Shown one piece after another: positions 56,970 to 64,000 of a stretch of DNA of 64,000 nt. The notes beneath the pieces were generated by a model that was not told where the DNA came from, searched no databases, and saw nothing but the letters and a program-made list of their open reading frames with translations. The stretch lies in NCBI RefSeq assembly GCF_036850765.1, contig NC_089495.1, positions 208,556,347 to 208,620,346 of the forward strand. Reading direction: 5' to 3'. Source of the stretch: Saccopteryx bilineata. Its lineage: Eukaryota > Chordata > Mammalia > Chiroptera > Emballonuridae. Made by a program: the position numbers and the translations under genes. The stretch's first letter is position 1; every line of letters starts with the position of its first letter.

Positions 56970-57488
56970 CCCCTGCGTGGCCGGAACCTGCGTTTCCGGG
57001 ACGACCGCGCCCCTGCGTGGCCGGAACCTGCGTTTCCGGGACGACCGCGCCCCTGCGTGGCCGGGACCTGCGTTTCCGGGACGACCGCGCCCCTGCGTGG
57101 CCGGGACCTACGTTTCCGGGACGACCGCGCCCCTGCGTGGCCGGGACCTGCGTTTCCGGGACGACCGCGCCCCTGCGTGGCCGGAACCTGCGTTTCCTGG
57201 ACGACCGCGCCCCTGCGTGGCCGGGACCTGCGTTTCCGGGACGACCGCGCCCCTGCGTGGCCGGGACCTGCGTTTCCGGGACGACCGCGCCCCTGCGTGG
57301 CCGGGACCTGCGTTTCCGGGACGACCGCGCCCCTGCGTGGCCGGGACCTGCGTTTCCGGGACGACCTCGCCCCTGCGTGGCCGGGACCTGCGTTTCCGGG
57401 AGGACCGCGCCCCTGCGTGGCCGGAACCTGCGTTTCCGGGACGACCGTGCCCCTGCGTGGCTGGAACCTGCGTTTCCGAGACGACCGG
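56970..57488. repeat. 40-bp minisatellite, 13 copies
   Basis: Unit: CCCCTGCGTGGCCGGGACCT then GCGTTTCCGGGACGACCGCG. Near-identical copies differ by single bases (GGAACC/GGGACC; one CCTACG; one TTTCCTGG). Each unit has about six CpGs, so the array is a CpG-dense block of about 520 bp. Unrelated in sequence to the 40-bp array at 1-873. Confidence 0.97.
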
Positions 57489-58720
57489 GGAAGGTAAGCA
57501 GCTCCTTCCCCGGTCGCTCACGCTGCCCCGGTCATTTCTGCCTTGATCGCCGATCCTCTTTGTCCCCTACTGACGATACCTTTGGCCACCCCGATGTTAT
57601 GGAGACCTTGTCCTACATTTTCTCCTAAAAGCTTCGTGGCTAAACTTTCACAGTTGAGGGGTAGCCACCGAGCAGATTCCTGCGTGTGGCACGGGGCAGA
57701 GGCACGGGCGCCCTGCTGACCAGGCACATCGGTGGGAAAGGAGAGGCCGTACCACCATCCTGCAGCGCGGGGTCTGCCACACACCAGGCTACCTGCTGTC
57801 CCAGGGTGGGAGTGTGGACAGAGCCCACCCTCTTAACCGCTCCACACCCGCCTCTTACCTTGTGTAGGGAGGGTCAGTGCTTGAACTGAGCACCATGGAC
57901 AGAGGTCCGTCTTCCCCCTGCCAGCTCTCCCTGCTGCACCACGGCCCCCCTCGGGGAGCCTGTGATTTGGGGTAACCCCTGGAAGGGGAGGTGGTCCCGC
58001 CTCTGAGCTCCCTAGTCTACACTGTAGCATCCTGTGTGAGCGGGAGAGCGTTAAACCACGCCCAGGACACGCTGTGGTTCTGGTCCGGCTTGTCCAGGGC
58101 GCTGCTATGGTCTGCTTGACTGTATCTCCCCCCAGAACCACCGTCTGAAAAACAGCGTTTGGCTGAGCTCATCCAGATGGCCATTCTGACCCATACAGAA
58201 AATTTAAGATTCCTAAGGGACTTTGACATGCTCTGACAACATTCTTCTCCAAACACATTTGCCATTTTATTCTGCAATCGTAGCACCAGGTCCTATTTTC
58301 CCCAAAGGTATTTTTGGGGGACCCTAGTGACTCAAGATGGTATGAGGTTGTATATAAAAGAGAGGAGAACACTGTAATCAAATAAATTGGGGAAACACTG
58401 TCTTAAAATGACACAGAGTTTTATCTTTTTCTTGCAAATTTCTCAGTCAGGCATGTGTTACCACGTCTGTGATCCTCAACAGGGTCAAGGGCTCCTGCAT
58501 CTGCAGGCGGGATCCAGAAATGCATCTGGGAACAGCCGCTGTGCACACTGACTGCCCCATTCCCCAGGCAGCCGCCGAGGAAGAGGGGCTGGCCTGGCCA
58601 TCTGTGGCCTGGCCAGCTCTCACTCCCTGTGGGACCTCTTCAGTGGGACCCTTAACCAGTGGCCTCCCAGGATGTGGTCTCACTCTCTGATGGTGGAGAG
58701 GCCATTCATAACTTACTTAC
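57489..58720. other. unique sequence, no gene
   Basis: The region 58140-58450 is AT-richer and may hold an old unrecognised repeat. No gene. Confidence 0.45.
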
Positions 58721-58729
58721 TTTCTTTCT

Positions 58730-58784
<55 letters not shown>

Positions 58785-58920
58785 CCCCTTTCTTTCTTTC
58801 TTTCTCTCCTTCCTTCCTTCCTTCCTTCTTTCCTTCCTTCCTTCCTTCCTTCCTTCCTTCCTTCCTTCCTTCCTTCCTTCCCTCCTTCCCTTCCTCCCTT
58901 CCTTCTTTCCTTCCTTCCTT
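58721..58920. repeat. (CTTT)n/(CCTT)n pyrimidine tract, probable SINE tail expansion
   Basis: CTTT repeats, then CCTT repeats, all pyrimidine, directly adjoining the tail side of the minus-strand SINE at 58921. Read on the minus strand it is an (AAAG)n/(AAGG)n extension of that SINE's A-rich tail. Confidence 0.93.
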
Positions 58921-59200
58921 GTCAGAGAAAGGGACAGACAGGAAGGGAGAGAGATGAGAAGCATCAATTCTTTGTTGCAGCACCTTAGTTGTTCATTGAT
59001 TGCTTTCCCAAATGTGCCTTGACCAGGGAGCTACAGCAGAGTGAGTGACCACTTGCTCAAGCCAGTGATATTAGACAGAAGCCAGCGACCTTGGGCTTCA
59101 AGCCAGTGACCATAGGGTCATGTCTATGATCCCTCGCTCAAGCCAGTGACCCCGCACTCAAGCTGGTGAGCCCGCACTCAAGCTGGTGAGCCCATGCTCG
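58921..59200 (-). mobile_element. tRNA-derived bat SINE (GCCTGACCAGG family), head missing
   Basis: Contains CACCTTAGTTGTTCATTGAT, GCTTTCCCAAATGTGCCTTG and CAAGCCAGTGACC segments as in the second SINE family, with AGGGACAGACAGGAAGGG on the tail side. The tRNA-like head is absent or unrecognisable. The segment CACTCAAGCTGGTGAGCCCG is tandemly repeated near 59150-59185. Confidence 0.85.
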
Positions 59201-59460
59201 AAGTTCTTTATTTCTTACATACATGGAGTCTCTTTACAGCTTCTGTTCCTCTTTTTGGTGTCTTCCTTAAGAAGATGGAGGGAACAACATAAACTCATTT
59301 TTCTATGATATCTAAAAATAATCTCTGGGTTCCTTAACCTCTCCTCAGCTTTCCTGGTGGTTTTGGGGATCCTTAAACCGGCGTCACCCTGATCTCCTGC
59401 ACGACGCCACGAGTCTCTGGTTTTCCTTTGCAGTCGTTCAACTACCTGCTTTTCTGTAAG
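59201..59460. other. unique spacer
   Basis: No feature recognised. Confidence 0.45.
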
Positions 59461-60180
59461 CACACACACACCCACATACACACAGCACACACATACACAC
59501 AGCACACACATACACACACATACACACAGCACACACATACACACACACCCACATATACACAGCACACACATACACACAGCACACACATACACACAGCACA
59601 CACATACACACACATACACACAGCACACACATACACACACACCCACATACACACAGCACACACATACACACAGCACACACATACACACAGCACACACACA
59701 CCCACACATACACACAGCACACACACACCCACACATACACACAGCACACACACAGCACACACATACCCACATACACACAGCACACACATACACACACATA
59801 CAGCACACACACAGCACACACATACCCACATACACACAGCACACACATACACACACAGCACACACACAGCACACACATACCCACATACACACAGCACACA
59901 CATACCCACACATACACACAGCACACACACACCCACATACACACAGCACACACACAGCACACACAAACACACACACACCCACACACATACACAGCACACA
60001 CACACCCACATACACACAGCACACACATACCCACACACATACACACAGCACACACACAAACACACACACACCCACACACATACACAGCACACACACAGCA
60101 CACACTGACCCACACATACACACAGCACACACCCACCCACACACATACACAGCACACACACAGACACATGCCCACACACG
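59461..60180. repeat. CA-rich satellite, about 720 bp
   Basis: Modules such as CACACAGCACACACATACAC and CACACCCACATACACACAGC recur with irregular spacing. The minus-strand frames read as Cys/Val-rich over 250-330 codons, a repeat artefact. Z-DNA-prone. Confidence 0.97.
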
Positions 60181-61048
60181 CACAGGGCCGCCCCCTCGCA
60201 AGCACACACGCAGTGCCGTCTGACGCTGGCAGTGTTAGGTACTCAGCAGTGTGCTTCCCCTGTCTTAGAGTGTTCAGCAAATCATTCACCCTAAAAACCC
60301 TGCAGCGATTTTAAAGATGTATTTCATTTTATTCCCACATGTCACCGAATTAATCAAGGTTCTAATGATTGTTCTGCAGGTGTTATTTCAATAAACAACA
60401 AATACCACTCCCCCTTCCCCAACAGAACACATTAAGTTTACAGGGAGACTTTTGATTACAGGAGCTGATGACTGTTATTTCTAAGACAGAAGGGATGAGG
60501 AGTGACAAAAACTAATGACACGGCCAGTGGGTTAGAGGCGAACTTACCCAGGTTTTCCACCCGGGAGGTCCTCGGCCGCCATGGCGGGAAATGCCCTCTG
60601 GTTACCGGTGCGTATGTATGTGCACTCGATATTGGTAGCTGTGCCCCCGGGATCTGGGGAAGAAGGTGGGAAGAGTAAACGCCCGTGTTGACAGTAGATT
60701 GGGGTCACCTACGAGGGAGGGGGAGAGAGACCTGGGCAGGGGCCCACGTAGGTGGGCACGTCTCCCTGGCGAGCGGGCAGCACTGGCCCCCCGCCCGGCT
60801 GCCCCGCTGCCCCGACCTTCGCCCCCAGGGGCTCAGCTTGGGGCTCGCAGCGGGCCCAGGAACCGTTCCTTCCTGGCCTGCCCCATCTCAGCCCTCAGAT
60901 TTTCTCCGCAGGGCCCCGTGCGACCGACCGTTCACCTGCACATCGGGCCCCACCCTTAAGCACACCTGTCCTGGTGCTGCGTCACCCTTGAGCACAGCCC
61001 CGAGCACCTGTCCTGGTGCTGCGTGTCCCTTGATTCTGTCCCCGTCTC
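60181..61048. other. unique sequence, AT-rich then GC-rich
   Basis: The region 60290-60520 is AT-rich. The region 60560-60960 is GC-rich with several CpGs around GGCCGCCATGGCGGG (about 60573-60587). No linked exon or gene recognised. Confidence 0.4.
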
Positions 61049-61063
61049 TTGTCCTCCTTTCTT

Positions 61064-61798
61064 TTTTTAAAAATTTTATTTATTTATTTAGACAGAGAGT
61101 GAGTCAGAGAGAGGGACAGACAGGGACAGACAGACAGGAACGGAGAGAGAGGAGAAGCATCAATCATTAGGGGTTTTTTTTTGCATTTTTTCTGAAGCTG
61201 GAAACAGGGAGAGACAGTCAGACTCCCGCATGCGCCCAACCGGGATCCACCCGGCACGCCCACCATGGGGCAATGCTCTGCCCATCCTGGGCATCGCCAT
61301 GTTGCGACCAGAGCCACTCTAGCGCCTGAGGCAGAGGCCACAGAGCCATCCCCAGCGCCCGGGCCATCTTTTGCTCCAATGGAGCCTTGGCTGCAGGAGG
61401 GGAAGAGAGAGACAGAGAAGAAGGTGCGGCAGAGGGGTGGAGAAGCAAATGGGTGCTTCTCCTGTGTGCCCTGGCTGGGAATCGAACCCGGGTCCTCCGC
61501 ACGCTAGGCTGACGCTCTACCGCTGAGCCAACCGGCCAGGGCTTCATTAGTTTTTCATTGCGCGTTGCAACACCTTAGTTGTTCATTGATTGCTTTCCCA
61601 TATGTGCCTTGACCGTGGGCCTTCAGCAGACCGAGTACCCTTGCTTGAGCCAGAGACCTTGGGTTCAAGCTGGTGGGCTTTTTTTTGCACAAACCAGATG
61701 AGCCCACGCTCAAGCTGGCGAGCTCGGGGTCTTGAACCTGGGTCCTTCCGCATCCCAGTCCGATGCTCTATCCACTGCGCCACCGCCTGGTCAGGCAG
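61064..61798 (-). mobile_element. tRNA-derived bat SINE (GCCTGACCAGG family), split by a nested SINE
   Basis: Tail side TTTTATTTATTTATTTAGAC and AGGGACAGACAGGAACGGAG at left; head side CACTGCGCCACCGCCTGGTC at right, with box B as GGTCTTGAACCTGGG on this strand. A 15-bp duplication with one mismatch flanks the whole (TTGTCCTCCTTTCTT at 61049-61063, TTGTCTTCCTTTCTT at 61799-61813). A SINE of the other family interrupts it at 61171-61543. Confidence 0.95.
61171..61543 (-). mobile_element. tRNA-derived bat SINE (GCCCTGGCC family), nested
   Basis: Minus strand, tail GGGGTTTTTTTTTGCATTTT at left, head at right. A short duplication TCATTAG (61164-61170 and 61544-61550) marks insertion into the older SINE. 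One internal unit; AAGCAAATGGG subtype. Confidence 0.94.
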
Positions 61799-61813
61799 TT
61801 GTCTTCCTTTCTT

Positions 61814-63391
61814 GCTTTGCTAACAAACCAAGTTCTGGTCAGGACCCGGCTTTGACTGGAGAAAACCGTTCGTCACGGCTGCACCAGCTCTCTGGGTCAT
61901 GAATCTGTCCAGTCGGGCATTCCTCTGTGCAGCAGACGCGGGGCACTGCGGAGGGCGTGCAGAGCCGGGCAGAGCCAGGTCCAGGGGTGGGGCAGTCAGC
62001 CGAGATGAACCCATCAGGCCAATGAAACAATGGCACTTTGGGGGAGTGAGTGCCGAGGCGCTCAGAAAACAGGCTGCTGGGGGGGCAGGTAGTGGTGTGT
62101 GGGCGTGGTTCTTAGCATCGCCTGGACTCCCTGTCCCCCGCTCTGAGCTGCACAGAGTACTTCCTGCGTCGGAGGGTTGCTGCCGAGTGAGAGGAGGTGG
62201 CCCGTGTGACCGCCAACCTGGAGTCCGAGAGGGAGGGTCTCCCGCAGGAGAGGGACGATCGGGGGAGCTTGTCGCTGCATGCAGCAGGTGGCTAGAAGAC
62301 CCGATTGCCTGTACCAACCAACCCTCCCTGTCTGACGGTTCCTGTAGGTCGAGCGCGGGCTCAGCGGGTGGTTCAGGGTCCCTCAGGAGACAGAGGTCGG
62401 GACCTCGGGCCCCATTCCAAAGTGGCACGCAGGTGGCCGCAGTTGGGGGCCTTGGCTCCTCCCCTTCCCCCCTCCATAGCCTCCCCTGCTCCAGCGCCTC
62501 CTGTGGGGGTGCCTTCCAGAGGTGGGGGGGGCGGGGACGGGGACAGAGCTCAGCGGGAGCCGGGACAGGAGGCAGCCATGGCTCTGCCCCCTTACCCCCA
62601 CCACGCTCTCCTGTGCGGGTGCTGGCAGCCTTCCAGAGGTGGGGGAGGGGAGAGACAGGGACAGAGTTCAGCAGGAGCTGGGACAGGCGGCAGCCATGGC
62701 TCTGCGATGTCCTGACCCTGGCGCTGCCCCCACCACCCCCACCAAGCTCTCCCGTGGGAAACGAGCCCCTAAGAACACCCCACATGAAGGGGAGAGGGAG
62801 GTGCCCTGCCTTTTCCAGTGAGAACGACCCCGGGGGAGCTTGCGGACCTCACGGAGAGAGCCAGGCTCCCTCCGCAAGCGGGAGTCTTCCTCGCAGGTCG
62901 GCGCCCCTTGGTCGTGCTCATCCTTAGACTCTGCGCCATCCCGGGAGCCAGAAGCAAACCCTGTCCTCCTGCAGGTGTGTGTCACGGACACCGGGCGTCC
63001 CTGTCATCTAAAGTCAGTCCCAGAGGGTCCACGCCCGTGAGCTTTCCTGTGCCTGGCCATTTACATGGTGGGGCCGTTCGATCTGGCCCTCGGCCTGCGC
63101 GCCCGGGGCGGGCTCGCCTGCCCGGGGCTTAGCTGCTGGAATTTAGACAGTGCGCCCTGGGGCTTCCGCCCGACATTTAGGTGTGTGCACTAGCCTTTCC
63201 AGAGGGGAGCGGGGAGCCCTTCAAAGGGCGGGTCAGCCCTTCAAAGCAGCTGTAAGACCAGAGTCAAGGCTGGTATTTGGCTGCTCTGTTTAGCTCGGGC
63301 ACACACACGTGTTCTCCCAGCTCGCATCAGGGAGTGCCATGTCCGGGAGCCTGCCTCCCACCCAGACACACGCGTGTCAGAAAAAATAGGA
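61814..63391. other. unique GC-rich sequence with imperfect duplication
   Basis: The region 62500-62715 holds two diverged copies of a segment with CTTCCAGAGGTGGGGG, GGGACAGAGCTCAGCGGGAG/GGGACAGAGTTCAGCAGGAG and CAGCCATGGCTCTG, about 120 bp apart. The long open frames across 61820-62930 on both strands have no recognisable domain, so I do not call a gene. Confidence 0.5.
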
Positions 63392-63404
63392 CACCTTTTA
63401 CTCT

Positions 63405-63798
63405 TTTTTCTTTTTTTGTATTTTTCTGAAGCTGGAAACGGGGAGGCAGTCAGACAGACTCCCGCATGCGCCCGACCAGGATCCACCCAGCACGCCCACC
63501 AGGGGCGACGCTCTGCCCACCAGGAGGCGATGCTCTGCCCATCTGGGGCGTCGCTCTGTTGCGACCACAGCCACTCTAGTGCCTGAAGCAGAGGTCAAGG
63601 AGCCATCCCCAGCGCCCGGGCCATCTTTGGTCCAATGGAGCCCTGGCTGCGGGAGGGAAAGAGAGAGACAGAGAGGAAGGAGAGGGGGAGGGGTGGAGAA
63701 GCAGATGGGCTCTTCTCCTGTGTGCCCTGGCCGGGAATCGAACCCAGGACCCCTGCACGCCAGGCCAACGCTCTACCGCTGAGCGAACCGGCCAGGGC
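63405..63798 (-). mobile_element. tRNA-derived bat SINE (GCCCTGGCC family)
   Basis: Minus strand, tail TTTTTTCTTTTTTTGTATTT at left and head ending ACCGGCCAGGGC at right. Imperfect flanking duplication (CACCTTTTACTCT before, CACCCTTTTCTCT after). Two internal units; AAGCAGATGGG subtype. Confidence 0.94.
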
Positions 63799-63812
63799 CA
63801 CCCTTTTCTCTC

Positions 63813-64000
63813 GAAAGCAGAGGCAGAGCTCTCCCTCCTGATCTCTGTGACTGGGCGTCTGGCGCGCTGGGAAAGGACTGATGCCATGGCGGTGTGCCGA
63901 GGCTGCCCCTGCCCCCGCCCCTGCCAGGGAGCCGCCAGCTTCCAGATGGAAAGGGCCGTGCCTCTGTCTCCTGTCACCCTGCCTTTGTGACCGACGGCGG
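63813..64000. other. unique sequence at window end
   Basis: No feature recognised. Confidence 0.45.

Noticed and set aside
56802..57628. Arg/Pro-rich frames of about 200-240 codons
   Set aside because: They run through the 40-bp minisatellite. A 40-bp unit shifts frame each copy and repeats every 120 bp; open frames in three registers show lack of coding selection.
59215..60289. A 330-codon Cys/Val-rich frame resembling a metallothionein-like or keratin-associated protein
   Set aside because: Pure translation of the CA-rich satellite; no signal or flanking exon.
61820..62927. Long overlapping frames of 321 and 342 codons on opposite strands
   Set aside because: They overlap each other, have no recognisable domain, and sit in GC-rich sequence where stops are rare. 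No splice-site pattern or conserved motif could be supported.
1..64000. An undescribed multi-gene system
   Set aside because: No host gene or gene cluster can be supported in the window; the only coding remnants are the hAT and mariner transposases, both broken.

Overview
This is non-coding nuclear DNA from a placental mammal, most likely a bat. The main evidence is ten copies of a tRNA-derived SINE whose head reads GCCCTGGCCGGTTGGCTCAG, with box A, box B, a CT-rich body and an A-rich tail, plus two copies of a second tRNA-derived SINE with a GCCTGACCAGG head. I recognise these as the Rhin-1/VES-type SINEs of bats. They do not match the VES consensus I recall for Myotis, so a horseshoe-bat-type (rhinolophoid) lineage is my best guess, from memory and unverified. 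Old mammalian repeats (MIR, L2, MLT1-type LTRs) and a short, young L1 insertion are also present. I found no host protein-coding gene, functional tRNA, rRNA or CRISPR array. Nearly all open reading frames are chance frames in GC-rich sequence, frames through SINEs, or frames through tandem repeats whose period is a multiple of three.

Layout. 1-873: 40-bp minisatellite cut by the window edge. 3605-4060: MLT1-type LTR swollen by a C-rich minisatellite. 4181-7536: a decayed but long hAT DNA transposon with an exact 8-bp target-site duplication (TSD), holding a nested mariner element with its TA duplication. 7.5-12.1 kb: unique sequence and a SINE. 12.1-13.9 kb: MLT1 LTR followed by a 75-bp minisatellite. 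16.8-17.3 kb: 57-bp minisatellite. 19.6-22.5 kb: pyrimidine tract, two SINEs and a CCCCACTGCACC satellite. 23.2-25.2 kb: L2 fragments and a TG-rich tract. 29.4-32.7 kb: three minisatellites and a possible solitary LTR. 35.4-38.4 kb: three SINEs and an alternating GTGTGC tract. 39.5-40.1 kb: 83-88-bp minisatellite. 44.4-45.2 kb: a non-autonomous hAT-like element with an 8-bp TSD. 48.5-54 kb: L1 3' end, two SINEs, two MIRs and a CAT/CAC tract. 57-60.2 kb: a second 40-bp minisatellite, a SINE with its expanded tail, and a CA-rich satellite. 61-64 kb: a SINE-in-SINE nest and a last SINE.

No genes work together here. The window looks like a GC-rich, minisatellite-dense intergenic region of subtelomeric character, with several AT-rich non-repetitive islands that could be conserved regulatory elements. 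The only coding remnants are the two transposases. The best-supported items are the nested transposons with intact target-site duplications, the SINE insertions with clean duplications, and the higher-order structure in several minisatellites. I do not see an undescribed multi-gene system.
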